Assembly: GCF_020216065.1 (NCBI RefSeq) | Contig: NZ_JAIWNA010000002.1 | Coordinates: 310,001-374,000 of the forward strand | Direction of reading: 5' to 3' | From: Nocardia rosealba | GTDB taxonomy: Bacteria > Actinomycetota > Actinomycetes > Mycobacteriales > Mycobacteriaceae | Length of the DNA: 64,000 nt | In this document: positions 1 to 9,583 of the stretch, piece by piece | How the letters are laid out: every line of letters begins with the position of its first letter | How positions within the stretch are numbered: the first letter of the stretch is position 1 | The notes under the pieces: model-generated | The model's database searches: none | What the model was told of the DNA's origin: nothing | The model's input: the letters and a program-made list of their open reading frames with translations, nothing else | Translations under genes and position numbers: made by a program

Positions 1-237
1 TCCGTCGGTGCCCGTTGTCGAATCACCCTGGCGCGCAGCTGATTTCCGGCGGGCACGCCAGGACTGCCAGATCAGCCTGGCACGCTCCACGGCGACGACC
101 GCGAAGACGACACAGCACCCCGCGCCCAGTAGCACCGCGAACAGGGCGATCGGACCGGGCAGGGACAGCGAAAGGCCGACGGGGATCGCGGGGGTGCCCA
201 AGACGAACCCCGCGAGAAAGGCCCAAACGAATCGCAT
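1..237 (-). CDS. Small membrane protein, 3' end cut off by the window
   Basis: The reading frame opens with ATG at 237 and stays open to base 1, giving 79 codons without a stop. The visible part begins MRFVWAFLAGFVLG, followed by a second hydrophobic stretch (around IALFAVLLGAGCCVVFAVVA) and then a basic, polar tail. Two membrane-spanning segments are therefore likely. The gene is divergent from the PPOX gene at 315, and the 77 bases between them hold a palindrome that could serve both. I do not recognise a family and propose no function. The frame is supported by GC-rich third codon positions and the plausible membrane topology. Confidence 0.55.
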   Translation of the reverse strand, partial: MRFVWAFLAGFVLGTPAIPVGLSLSLPGPIALFAVLLGAGCCVVFAVVAVERARLIWQSWRARRKSAARQGDSTTGTDG

Positions 238-292
238 CACGTGGATTCCCTCCCTGTTGCCGATCCTCGAGCGGCTCGACACCACTAAACTA

Positions 293-306
293 ACTAACTG
301 GTTAGT
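293..306. promoter_or_regulatory. AAC-N2-GTT palindrome overlapping a leaderless promoter
   Basis: ACTAAC-TG-GTTAGT is a 6-bp inverted repeat with a 2-base centre. It overlaps a TAGTAT hexamer (303-308) lying six bases before the ATG at 315, so transcription would start at or next to the start codon. The AAC-N2-GTT core is typical of TetR-family operators. The repressor cannot be named from this window. Confidence 0.5.
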
Positions 307-314
307 ATCATGGC

Positions 315-707
315 ATGGAACACATCGACACGATGCTCGACGACCTGTCGACCGGTAAATATCTGCTGCTCACCACATTTCGCCGGGACGGCAGGCCCGT
401 CCCCACCCCGGTCTTGGTGATGCGCGACGGAGAGACGCTGGCGGTGTGGAGCGCGGCGGACACCGGAAAGGTGAAGCGAATCCGCAACAGCGGTCGGGTG
501 ACGGTCTGCTCCTGCGACTGGCGCGGCAAGCCACTCGGCGCCTCGGTGCCCGGCTTCGCCGAGGTGCTGTCTCCCGGCGCGAGTGCGCACTTCACCGGTC
601 TGATGAAGCGCAAGTACGGGCTGGTCGCCCGGATCGGGCTGGCGGGCAGTGCGCTGCGCGGAGGCTCCGAGCGCATGGCGGGCATCCGGATCCGGCTAGC
701 GGGGTGA
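315..707 (+). CDS. PPOX-class F420-dependent oxidoreductase-like protein
   Basis: This 130-residue protein has the split-barrel fold signature of the pyridoxamine-phosphate-oxidase/FDOR superfamily: a start GKYLLLTTFRRDGRPVPTPV, then VWSAADTGKVKRIRNSGRVTV and a short basic C-terminus. In actinobacteria small members of this class bind F420 or flavin and reduce diverse substrates; the substrate here is unknown. The length matches the family. The start is the ATG six bases after a TAGTAT hexamer, so the message is probably leaderless, and a palindrome over that promoter suggests repression. It is divergent from the membrane protein at 1-237. Confidence 0.8.
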   Translation: MEHIDTMLDDLSTGKYLLLTTFRRDGRPVPTPVLVMRDGETLAVWSAADTGKVKRIRNSGRVTVCSCDWRGKPLGASVPGFAEVLSPGASAHFTGLMKRKYGLVARIGLAGSALRGGSERMAGIRIRLAG

Positions 708-762
708 TCGGTGTGGATTCCGCGTGTCGGCGGCCGCGACGAGGAGTTCTAGACTCGTCCCC

Positions 763-1266
763 ATGTCAGGCGACACCGACCCCACGGACTCCTTCGACGC
801 GGTGATCTCGGCGGCGGACGCGCCCGTCTGGATCGTCACCACCAGTGCGCACGGCCATCGCGCGGGCTGCCTCGTCGGATTCGCCACGCAGGTGAGTATC
901 GAGCCGCGCCGGTTCCTCGTCGGGTTGTCCAAGAGCAACCACACCTTCGAATCAGCGGCCACGGCAACACATCTCGCCGTACATCTGATCGCGGCGCAGC
1001 ATTTCGAGGTGGCCAGGCTGTTCGCCACGACGACCGGGGACGACACCGACAAATTCGCCAGATGCGACTGGGATACCGGTCCGCACGAGCTACCGATCCT
1101 CACCAGCGCGGCCGGCTGGTTCGCGGGGGAGATCCTCGAACGCATCGACCTCGGCGACCACCTCGGCGTGCTGCTCGCACCCGTCGCGGCCGAAGCGCCG
1201 TCCACCGACCACGCGATTCTGCACCTGAGCGCGGTCGCCGACCTGAAGCCGGGCCACCCCGCCTGA
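763..1266 (+). CDS. Flavin reductase-like (FMN-binding) protein
   Basis: The protein has 167 residues. The flavin-reductase-like domain covers most of it: the early segment WIVTTSAHGHRAGCLVGFAT matches the phosphate/flavin-binding start of the family, and VSIEPRRFLVGLSKSNHT and AVHLIAAQHFEVARLF follow. Such proteins reduce FMN with NAD(P)H for partner monooxygenases, or bind flavin for their own redox chemistry. I chose the ATG at 763 because TAGACT (750-755) sits seven bases upstream, a leaderless arrangement; the GTG at 724 would add an unrelated segment. The gene faces katG, with a strong hairpin between them. Confidence 0.8.
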   Translation: MSGDTDPTDSFDAVISAADAPVWIVTTSAHGHRAGCLVGFATQVSIEPRRFLVGLSKSNHTFESAATATHLAVHLIAAQHFEVARLFATTTGDDTDKFARCDWDTGPHELPILTSAAGWFAGEILERIDLGDHLGVLLAPVAAEAPSTDHAILHLSAVADLKPGHPA

Positions 1267-1272
1267 ACACGG

Positions 1273-1307
1273 CGACGGCCCGGAACCGTGATGGTTCCGG
1301 GCCGTCG
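1273..1307. terminator. Bidirectional terminator between convergent genes
   Basis: A perfect 15-bp inverted repeat (left arm CGACGGCCCGGAACC, loop GTGAT) lies between the flavin reductase gene and the end of katG. Its symmetry and position between two converging genes fit a shared intrinsic terminator. There is no marked T tract, which is usual in this group. Confidence 0.8.
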
Positions 1308-1314
1308 ACGGGGA

Positions 1315-4013
<2,699 letters not shown>

Positions 4014-4020
4014 GCCACGA

Positions 4021-4050
4021 AGTCTTCCCCGTTTTCTTGAATCAGTCAAG
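4021..4050 (-). promoter_or_regulatory. furA-katG promoter and Fur operator
   Basis: On the minus strand TTGACT (4049-4044) and AAGACT (4026-4021) are 17 bases apart and end seven bases before the furA GTG. The -35 lies inside the inverted repeat CTTGA-CTGAT-TCAAG (4050-4036), set in AT-rich sequence. This matches the autoregulatory FurA site described upstream of mycobacterial furA. Confidence 0.75.
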
Positions 4051-4063
4051 TATTAGTTCCGGG

Positions 4064-4672
4064 TCAGGTTCGTGAGAACACCGCGACGAGGAAGTCGGAG
4101 TCGTCGCGGAAGGGACGTAGATCCCAGGTGGAAAGCAGGAGATCGGTTGTGAGACCGGCTTTTTCGGTGTCGTCGAGGAAATCGGCGAACTCGTAACCGC
4201 GCTCGGTGCCGAAGCCGGTGATCAGGCGGCCCGCGGGTGCGAGATGGCGGGCGAACCCTTCGAGCACCGCGATCCGGGTGGACGGCGCGAGGAAGGTGAG
4301 CACATTGCCCGCGCAGACGATGGCGTCGAAATCGCGGGTGGGCAGATCCAGTTCGGCGAGGTCGCCGACGAGCCAGGTGGGGCCGGGGTGATCGGCGCGC
4401 GCGGCGTCGATGAGCACCGGGTCCACATCGACGCCGACCACCGTGTGTCCCGCGTCGTGCAGGTAGCCGCCGATCCGGCCGGGTCCGCAGCCCGCGTCGA
4501 GCACGCGCGCGCCACGTCCGAGCATGGCGTCGACCAGCCGCGCCTCACCGACGATGTCGGTGCCCTCGGCCGCGAGGGTGCGGAATCGTTGCACGTACCT
4601 AGCCGAATGCGACGGGTCGGCGGCGACGATCTCCTCCCATTGACTGGGCGTGCGGTCCTTCGATGCGCTCAT
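4064..4672 (-). CDS. Class I SAM-dependent methyltransferase
   Basis: The 202-residue protein has a standard Rossmann methyltransferase core. Motif I, VLDAGCGPG, is at residues 57-65; VVGVDVDPVLIDAA is the acidic loop that binds the SAM ribose; VGDLAELDLPTRDFDAIVCAGNVL follows, and then LAPAGRLITGFG. Substrate and product cannot be read from the sequence. The ATG at 4672 has a strong GCAGGAGG site. It lies 14 bases upstream of furA on the same strand and about 41 bases downstream of the alarmone synthetase gene, so read-through is possible, but nothing indicates a shared pathway. Confidence 0.85.
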   Translation of the reverse strand: MSASKDRTPSQWEEIVAADPSHSARYVQRFRTLAAEGTDIVGEARLVDAMLGRGARVLDAGCGPGRIGGYLHDAGHTVVGVDVDPVLIDAARADHPGPTWLVGDLAELDLPTRDFDAIVCAGNVLTFLAPSTRIAVLEGFARHLAPAGRLITGFGTERGYEFADFLDDTEKAGLTTDLLLSTWDLRPFRDDSDFLVAVFSRT

Positions 4673-4713
4673 GATCGACTCCTCCTGCGGCCGACCCTAG
4701 CGCGATTCACGGG

Positions 4714-5487
4714 CTAGGCGCGGAGATCTCCGGGAAATGGCCTGCTGGTGAGGCTGTGATAGAGCATGCTGAGGTCGAGGGCGTCACCGGCGGCGGTTTT
4801 GGGCTCGGCGGCTCGATCGACCTGGCGGTGCAGCGCTTCCATCTTCTCGTCGAGCTGGTTGGCCGCCTCGGCTGCCTGGGCGAGGTCGCTGCGCAGGTTC
4901 GGCGGCACCTCACCCCGGTATTTGTAGTAGATCTTGTGCTCGAGGCTGGCCCAGAAATCCATGGCGATGGTGCGGATCTGGATCTCCACCGGAACCCGCT
5001 GGGTGTGCCCGGCGCGAAACACCGGGATCGACACGATCAGGTGCAGGCTCTGGTACCCGTTGGGTTTGCGGTGGGTGATGTAGTCGCGTTCCTCGAGCAC
5101 GGTGATGTCGGCCTGGCTGACCAGCAGGTCCCGGATGGTGGCGATATCGGAGATGAAGCTGCACACCACCCGCACCCCGGCGATGTCGAGCACATTCTCG
5201 CGGATGGCGGCCAGGTTCATCGCGTAGTTCTTGCGCCGCACCTTCTCGAGCACGCTCTCGGGCGACTTCAGCCGCGAGCCGACGTGCTCGATGGGGTTGT
5301 AGGCGTGGGTGTTGTTGAAGTCCTCACGCAGGATGTTGATCTTGGTGGTGACCTCGTCGATCGCGAACTTGTACCCGAGCATGAAGTCGACGAACTGGTC
5401 ACGCAGCGCGCGCACATCGTCGACATCGACCAGTTGCCCGTTGGATGCCGAGCCGGTGCCGGGTTGCCAGGGTTTCACCCCGACCAT
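4714..5487 (-). CDS. Small alarmone synthetase (RelQ/YjbM-type (p)ppGpp synthetase)
   Basis: This 257-residue protein has only the RelA/SpoT synthetase domain, with no HD hydrolase, TGS or ACT domains. That is the small alarmone synthetase architecture, which makes (p)ppGpp from ATP and GDP/GTP. Key blocks are DIAGVRVVCSF (101-111), YITHRKPNGYQSLHL (136-150), and EIQIRTIAMDFWASLEHKIY (168-187) with the catalytic Glu. A helical C-terminal tail follows. It is separate from any long RelA/Rel enzyme, so it would be a secondary alarmone source. The ATG start gives the full N-terminus; an upstream operator was not found. Confidence 0.88.
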   Translation of the reverse strand: MVGVKPWQPGTGSASNGQLVDVDDVRALRDQFVDFMLGYKFAIDEVTTKINILREDFNNTHAYNPIEHVGSRLKSPESVLEKVRRKNYAMNLAAIRENVLDIAGVRVVCSFISDIATIRDLLVSQADITVLEERDYITHRKPNGYQSLHLIVSIPVFRAGHTQRVPVEIQIRTIAMDFWASLEHKIYYKYRGEVPPNLRSDLAQAAEAANQLDEKMEALHRQVDRAAEPKTAAGDALDLSMLYHSLTSRPFPGDLRA

Positions 5488-5523
5488 TGTGCCCGTTACG
5501 TCGCCGACGGCGCCGCGGGGGCG

Positions 5524-5826
5524 TCACAGCCCCGGTTCGTCCTCGTCGAGCCGATGGTGGTTGAGCTGGGCGAATCCCCACGCTGCCAGGGCGGTGAAGC
5601 AGGCGATGTAGAGCATGTAGGCGGTGAGCACGAGCACGATGCCGTAGTCGTGCATCCAGTGCCCGAGGGGGAACACCGCGAGTGCGCCGAGAGCGAGCAT
5701 CACCACCGAGGTGCCGAGTGCGGGCAGTGCGAGAGGGGTGAGATCGGTGCGTTCGGGTTCCGGCGCGGGCGTGGGTTCCGGGGGAGCGATCTCGGGGCAG
5801 CGGTCGGGTTGTGCGTCGGTGATCAT
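5524..5826 (-). CDS. Two-TM hypothetical membrane protein
   Basis: The protein has 100 residues. An N-terminal third rich in Pro and Glu (APPEPTPAPEPERTD) is followed by two hydrophobic segments, at about residues 34-55 and 62-85, and a short acidic tail (HRLDEDEPGL). The ATG at 5826 has GAGGA placed correctly upstream. It lies 36 bases upstream of the alarmone synthetase gene on the same strand, so it may be the first gene of that unit. I recognise no family. Confidence 0.65.
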   Translation of the reverse strand: MITDAQPDRCPEIAPPEPTPAPEPERTDLTPLALPALGTSVVMLALGALAVFPLGHWMHDYGIVLVLTAYMLYIACFTALAAWGFAQLNHHRLDEDEPGL

Positions 5827-6131
5827 CGAGAATTCCTCGCGTTCGGGCTCGAAATATCAACGGGGGCAGCGGGAGTGGGGCGAGTCGGCGGCGACGCGCG
5901 AAGATCGTCACCCGGCGACGGGCGGTGATCCGTCATGTATTCGGTCCTGCGGACGGATGGGATGGGACCGATCCGCGTGTCGCAATTTTCCAGCTAAATC
6001 GTGTCGCCGAGCGTGGAAGCAGTGGTCTCATGGCATGGAGTGCTCGGTAGCGTTCGTGCCCGCGACCGCTCCAGCAATGTTTTGGCACACCGGTACCGTT
6101 TGCGGCGCGGTCGGCGGGGTAGGGCCACGGC
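5827..6131. other. Gene-free stretch of about 305 bases
   Basis: This lies between the divergent two-TM protein and the DUF5709 gene. It contains short open frames on both strands, but none has a convincing start site, family signature or coding bias. It must hold the promoters of both flanking genes. I see no clear -35/-10 pair, repeat or RNA structure. Confidence 0.5.
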
Positions 6132-6548
6132 ATGACCGAACCAGACGACACCTACGACCCGCCCCAGGACACCGGCGCGCCCGACTCGGTCGAAACCGAT
6201 CCGGCCGCGCTCAACAGCAGTGAGGACCTCGACGAGGACCGTCTGCGCGAAGACCCGCTGGAGGCTGGCATGGACCCGCCCGAGCACTGGACCGGCGTCA
6301 CGAAATACGGCATGACACCGGCCGAAGAGGCCACCCCGCGTGGGCTCGACGAACGCCTGGCCGAGGAGGAACCCGATGTGGTTCCCGGTTCCGCGCCGCA
6401 GGCGGCCGGGTCGTCCTCGGTCGAACTCGATCAGGACGGCAACGAGGTCGCTCCGCGGGTCGGCTACGAAGAGGAGCTCGGCATCGCCGCCGACGTGGCC
6501 GGTGGTTCCGTGCCCGACGAGATCCGCAGGCCGGAACCGCCGGAGTGA
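6132..6548 (+). CDS. DUF5709 family acidic protein
   Basis: The 138-residue protein is very acidic. It matches actinobacterial DUF5709 proteins in its segments SSEDLDEDRLREDPLEAGMDPPEHW, GMTPAEEATPRGLDERLAEEEPDV, and the C-terminal run VGYEEELGIAADVAGGSVPDEIR. No membrane segment, signal peptide or catalytic motif is visible. Related proteins are generally short, soluble and of unknown function. The gene converges on the diguanylate cyclase gene, with only ten bases between their stop codons. Confidence 0.75.
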   Translation: MTEPDDTYDPPQDTGAPDSVETDPAALNSSEDLDEDRLREDPLEAGMDPPEHWTGVTKYGMTPAEEATPRGLDERLAEEEPDVVPGSAPQAAGSSSVELDQDGNEVAPRVGYEEELGIAADVAGGSVPDEIRRPEPPE

Positions 6549-6558
6549 TTCGGACCGT

Positions 6559-7740
6559 TCAGCTGCCCGCGTATTTCGCGGCGTAGAGCGCCTGATCGGC
6601 GCGGGTGAGCAGGTGGTCGGGCCCCTGGCCCGCCAGCGTGACGAGGACCGCGCCGATGCTCACCGTCACATCGATGCTCACGGTGTCGACGGTGACCGGG
6701 GTGCTGAGCGCCTTGTGCAGCGCGGCGACCAGCCGGTCGAGGAGGTCCTGGTCGGCCGGTGGCTCGGCCAGGACGACGAACTCGTCGCCACCGGTACGCG
6801 CCAGTACGCACCCGTGTGCGGCGGCCGCCGACTCCAGCCTGTTCGACACGGCGGCGAGCAATTTGTCGCCGACGATGTGGCCGAACGAGTCGTTGACCTC
6901 TTTGAAGTTGTCCAGATCCAGCGCGCACACCCCGGCCCGCGCCTCCGGAGCCGACTCATCGACCACGGTATGCAGCCGGTCGAGCAGGTACCGCCGGTTC
7001 GGCAGGGCGGTGAGCGGGTCGTGCATCGCCTGCCACTGCAATTGCTCTGTGGTCGTGCGTCTTTCGGTGATGTCCTCGCCGAAGCCGAGCAGGTACCGGC
7101 GTTCGCCGTCGGCCGAGGCGCAACGGGTGACGGTCCAGGAGGTCCACACCATCGACCCGTCCTGGCGGGGGAATCGGCCTTCGATCTGGATGCTGCCGGT
7201 CGCCGAGTCGTCGAGGGCGCGCATCACCCGCTCGCGCACCTCGGTCTGCCGGTCGGCCGGGAACATGGTGAAACCGGTCGTGCTGCGCAGCTCGGCCAGA
7301 TCGCGGCCGATGAGCCGTTCGAAGGCCGGGTTCGCGTCGAGGATCATGCCGTTCTCGTCGCCGATGGAGATGCCGATCGAGGAGTGGCGGAAGGCCATCT
7401 CATAGCCCTCGGCATGCGGTGGCCCGGCGCACAGGGCGCGCGCGAAACCGGTGCCGAATCCGCCGAGCAGCGCGTCGCCGAGGGCGAGATCGCGCGGTCT
7501 CGCCGATTCGGCGACCGCACGTAGTACCGGAACCGACGCGGCGATGACGGACGGGTCGGTGAGGCCGAGGTCGGCTATCGCTCGCGCGGCTTGTTCGGCC
7601 GCTTCGAACGCGGACTCGTGCGGTGCCTCGCGGAGCTCGGCGACTATGCGGCGGACCTGTTCGACGAGCGAATCCCGCGAGACCGGACCGAGCTCGGCCA
7701 GGCGCCGAGCCCACTCGTCTGCGTGGTCGTCGAGGTTCAT
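6559..7740 (-). CDS. PAS-GGDEF diguanylate cyclase
   Basis: The 393-residue protein has an N-terminal helical region, a PAS/PAC sensory domain at about residues 117-229 (HSSIGISIGDENGMILDANP; GFGEDITERR), and a GGDEF domain at about 232-391. ALDLDNFKEVNDSFGH and an intact GGDEF (317-321) predict active synthesis of cyclic di-GMP from two GTP. No RxxD inhibitory site precedes GGDEF and there is no EAL domain, so product inhibition is probably absent. No membrane segment is seen, so the sensor is cytoplasmic. I chose the ATG at 7740; the longer frame from 7839 encodes an implausible basic extension. Confidence 0.9.
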   Translation of the reverse strand: MNLDDHADEWARRLAELGPVSRDSLVEQVRRIVAELREAPHESAFEAAEQAARAIADLGLTDPSVIAASVPVLRAVAESARPRDLALGDALLGGFGTGFARALCAGPPHAEGYEMAFRHSSIGISIGDENGMILDANPAFERLIGRDLAELRSTTGFTMFPADRQTEVRERVMRALDDSATGSIQIEGRFPRQDGSMVWTSWTVTRCASADGERRYLLGFGEDITERRTTTEQLQWQAMHDPLTALPNRRYLLDRLHTVVDESAPEARAGVCALDLDNFKEVNDSFGHIVGDKLLAAVSNRLESAAAAHGCVLARTGGDEFVVLAEPPADQDLLDRLVAALHKALSTPVTVDTVSIDVTVSIGAVLVTLAGQGPDHLLTRADQALYAAKYAGS

Positions 7741-7832
7741 AGCGAAGCCGGTTCCAGGTGTGCGGCGCCATTGCCGCGGCCGATGCGGTCGGTGGTGATC
7801 ATGCCACGTCGGGCCCGGAAAGCGGCCGCTCG

Positions 7833-7853
7833 GCCGCACCGATTCGGTGCGGC
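7833..7853 (-). terminator. Hairpin after the EspR-like gene
   Basis: A perfect 9-bp inverted repeat, GCCGCACCG-ATT-CGGTGCGGC, lies just beyond the stop codon of the EspR-like gene and before the cyclase gene on the same strand. It is a likely intrinsic terminator without a clear T tract. Confidence 0.6.
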
Positions 7854-7868
7854 GGCGGTCAGGTGCGC

Positions 7869-8279
7869 TCAGCTGTCGAAGTGAACATCCAGCAATCGCT
7901 CGCTCGCGCGCAGATGCTCGGCCATGGTGACGAGCAGGTCGATCGAGTCGCGGGACAGACCGATCGTCTGCACGAGGAACAAGCGTGGCCGGTCGAGCTG
8001 CAAGCGCGCGAGCAGAGTGCTGTCGTCGACGCTCGACCCGTTCAGGTCGCGGACGAAGAAGTAGTCAGGTTCCACCTGGAAGTAATCGGCCAGTGCGGCA
8101 ACGGTTCTCCACGAAGGGTTGCTGCGGCCGCCCGACCGTAGCTGCGACAGATACGGTGCCGAAATGCGATGCCCCGCCGCCTGCAACGAGCGTGCGACCT
8201 GGCGGTTGGTGCACCGGTCCGCGACCTGCTCGGGTGGATTGCGGAAGAGCTCGTTGAGGCGGGTAGCGAAGTGCGACAC
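7869..8279 (-). CDS. EspR-like helix-turn-helix regulator
   Basis: The 136-residue protein resembles mycobacterial EspR. The N-terminus FATRLNELFRN, the HTH block APYLSQLRSGGRSNPSWRTVAALADYF (about residues 42-67), and a helical C-terminal half (LSRDSIDLLVTMAEHLRAS) correspond to EspR's DNA-binding and dimerisation parts. EspR acts as a nucleoid-associated regulator of the ESX-1 espACD locus and of lipid genes. No ESX genes occur in this window, so the target set here is unknown. Two inverted repeats lie 26-74 bases upstream of the ATG and may be autoregulatory sites. Confidence 0.75.
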   Translation of the reverse strand: MSHFATRLNELFRNPPEQVADRCTNRQVARSLQAAGHRISAPYLSQLRSGGRSNPSWRTVAALADYFQVEPDYFFVRDLNGSSVDDSTLLARLQLDRPRLFLVQTIGLSRDSIDLLVTMAEHLRASERLLDVHFDS

Positions 8280-8304
8280 GGCGATTCCTCGACATCAGGT
8301 TGGT

Positions 8305-8353
8305 CAGAAGACCATCTTCTGTCGCTCGCTGTGTCGCTGGCAATAGTGCCAGC
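8305..8353. promoter_or_regulatory. Two inverted repeats upstream of the EspR-like gene
   Basis: CAGAAG-ACCAT-CTTCTG (8305-8321) and GCTGGCA-ATAG-TGCCAGC (8336-8353) are perfect inverted repeats upstream of the regulator's ATG at 8279. Their spacing and position suit operator sites for autoregulation. They share no sequence with each other, so two different proteins may bind. Confidence 0.45.
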
Positions 8354-8432
8354 TAACTTGTGGCTTCCATCACGAAATTCGGCCGGGACGTTTGTTCCAC
8401 GGCGAAATGCGGTGGCCTGCCTCAGTAGGCGA

Positions 8433-8464
8433 GGGGTGGGCCGGCTGCCGGACCGGCCCACCCC
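8433..8464 (-). terminator. Strong hairpin downstream of hsp20
   Basis: A 12-bp perfect stem, GGGGTGGGCCGG paired with CCGGCCCACCCC around an 8-base loop, lies about 110 bases beyond the hsp20 stop codon. It is the best terminator candidate for the heat-shock transcript. The remaining sequence between hsp20 and the EspR-like gene shows no gene. Confidence 0.6.
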
Positions 8465-8574
8465 GAGGTGGAAGAGCGACGTCACATTCGAGGCGTTCTC
8501 GCCGTTGCGGCGGGGGTCCGCGCTGTGTCGGCGGGGTCATGACGCGCCTCCTCGCAGAGCAGCGTCCGGACAGG

Positions 8575-9000
8575 TCAGGCGTTGATGGCCTGGCGCTGGT
8601 GTCCGTTGGAGTGTGCGATCTCGATCTTGCGCGGCTTGGCCTTCTCGGCCACCGGGATCGTCAGGCGCAGCACACCGTCGGTGTATTCGGCGCGGACGCT
8701 GTCGGTGTCGAGGCCCTCGCCGAGAAACAGCTGGCGGCTGAACACCCCGCGCGGGCGCTCCGCGGCGATCATCTCGCGGCTCGAGTCGAGTTCGGGCCGC
8801 GACGCTCGCACGGTGACAACGTTGCGTTCGATATCCAGGTCGAGCGAGCCCGGGTCGATGCCGGGAAGGTCGAATTCGACGACGAACTCGTCGCCCTCAC
8901 GCCAGGCGTCCATCGGCATCACCGTCGGCCGGGCCGCAGTGCCGAGCACCTGCTGCGTGAAACGGTCCAGATCGCGGAAAGGATCGGTACGCATCAGCAT
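8575..9000 (-). CDS. Hsp20 / alpha-crystallin small heat-shock protein
   Basis: The 141-residue ATP-independent chaperone binds unfolding proteins. The alpha-crystallin domain runs from about [20 protein letters not shown] to [19 protein letters not shown], and includes the [11 protein letters not shown] strand and the conserved [12 protein letters not shown] near the end. It starts [12 protein letters not shown], like mycobacterial Hsp18/16 proteins. The ATG at 9000 is preceded by TTGGAGGTGG, better placed than the upstream in-frame start at 9015. It is divergent from an HspR-like gene, and the shared intergenic region holds two operator-like elements, so heat or redox induction is expected. 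Confidence 0.93.
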   Translation of the reverse strand: MLMRTDPFRDLDRFTQQVLGTAARPTVMPMDAWREGDEFVVEFDLPGIDPGSLDLDIERNVVTVRASRPELDSSREMIAAERPRGVFSRQLFLGEGLDTDSVRAEYTDGVLRLTIPVAEKAKPRKIEIAHSNGHQRQAINA

Positions 9001-9048
9001 GGTCGCCACCTCCAACTCACTCCATTTCTCTCTCGTAGGTCAGGTAAC

Positions 9049-9066
9049 CTATGCCATGTGGCATAG
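9049..9066. promoter_or_regulatory. Perfect 18-bp palindrome, likely site of the MerR/HspR-like protein
   Basis: CTATGCCA-TG-TGGCATAG is a perfect 8-bp inverted repeat between the hsp20 and HspR-like genes. It differs from the classical HAIR element (CTTGAGT-N7-ACTCAAG). It is the natural candidate operator for the adjacent MerR-family regulator. Confidence 0.65.
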
Positions 9067-9073
9067 ATTTGTT

Positions 9074-9100
9074 TTAGCACTCTCGGCATGAGAGTGCAAG
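9074..9100. promoter_or_regulatory. CIRCE-like element (HrcA operator)
   Basis: TTAGCACTC-N9-GAGTGCAAG matches the CIRCE consensus TTAGCACTC-N9-GAGTGCTAA in all nine bases of the left arm and seven of nine in the right, with exact spacing. CIRCE is bound by HrcA, normally at groE. Here it sits 12 bases before the HspR-like ATG. Confidence 0.75.
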
Positions 9101-9111
9101 GGAGGAGTGAG

Positions 9112-9426
9112 ATGTCGCTGGATCCGCACGCGGGATCCCCGCTACCCGACCCGGCGCAGGCCGTGTTCGGGATCTCGGTGACAGCAGAACTGACAGGGGT
9201 CGGTGTGCAGACGCTGAGGCTCTACGAACGACACGGGCTGCTCACCCCGGCGCGTAGCGACGGCGGTACCCGTCGCTACAGCAGCAACGACCTGGCGCGC
9301 CTGCAGCGCATCGTCGCGCTCGCCGCCGCGGGGGTGAACATCGCCGGGATCGGTCGCATCCTCGAGCTCGAGGACGCCAACGCCGTCCTTCGTGCTCGTC
9401 TGCGCGGCGAGCTACCCCCGGACTAG
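9112..9426 (+). CDS. HspR-like MerR-family regulator
   Basis: The 104-residue protein has the MerR HTH: FGISVTAELTGVGVQTLRLYERHGLLTPARSDGGTRRYSSNDLARLQ, then GVNIAGIGRILELE, which closely resembles the HspR repressor of mycobacterial heat-shock genes. No metal-binding Cys is present. I chose the ATG at 9112, which follows GGAGGAG, over an upstream frame start that would overlap the CIRCE-like element. HspR-type proteins repress hsp20/hsp70 operons with chaperone feedback. The divergent hsp20 gene and the palindrome between them support local control. Confidence 0.82.
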   Translation: MSLDPHAGSPLPDPAQAVFGISVTAELTGVGVQTLRLYERHGLLTPARSDGGTRRYSSNDLARLQRIVALAAAGVNIAGIGRILELEDANAVLRARLRGELPPD

Positions 9427-9583
9427 CGCCTGCCCGACGGTCGATTCCTGTGGGTGAGCATGGGGTCGCGCGGGAAGTGTCGTGAATCTTCCAATGACTT
9501 CGGTTAACGGTTTTTCCGGGTGAGGGCGGGTCCTAGGTTTCAGGGCGGCTGTCCGGCCGAATTTCGCCTGCGAAAGACCGAGT

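Noticed and set aside
4014..4049. TTG start extending FurA by 12 residues
   Set aside because: The TTG lies in the -35 region of a clear furA promoter; the leaderless GTG at 4013 is far more credible.
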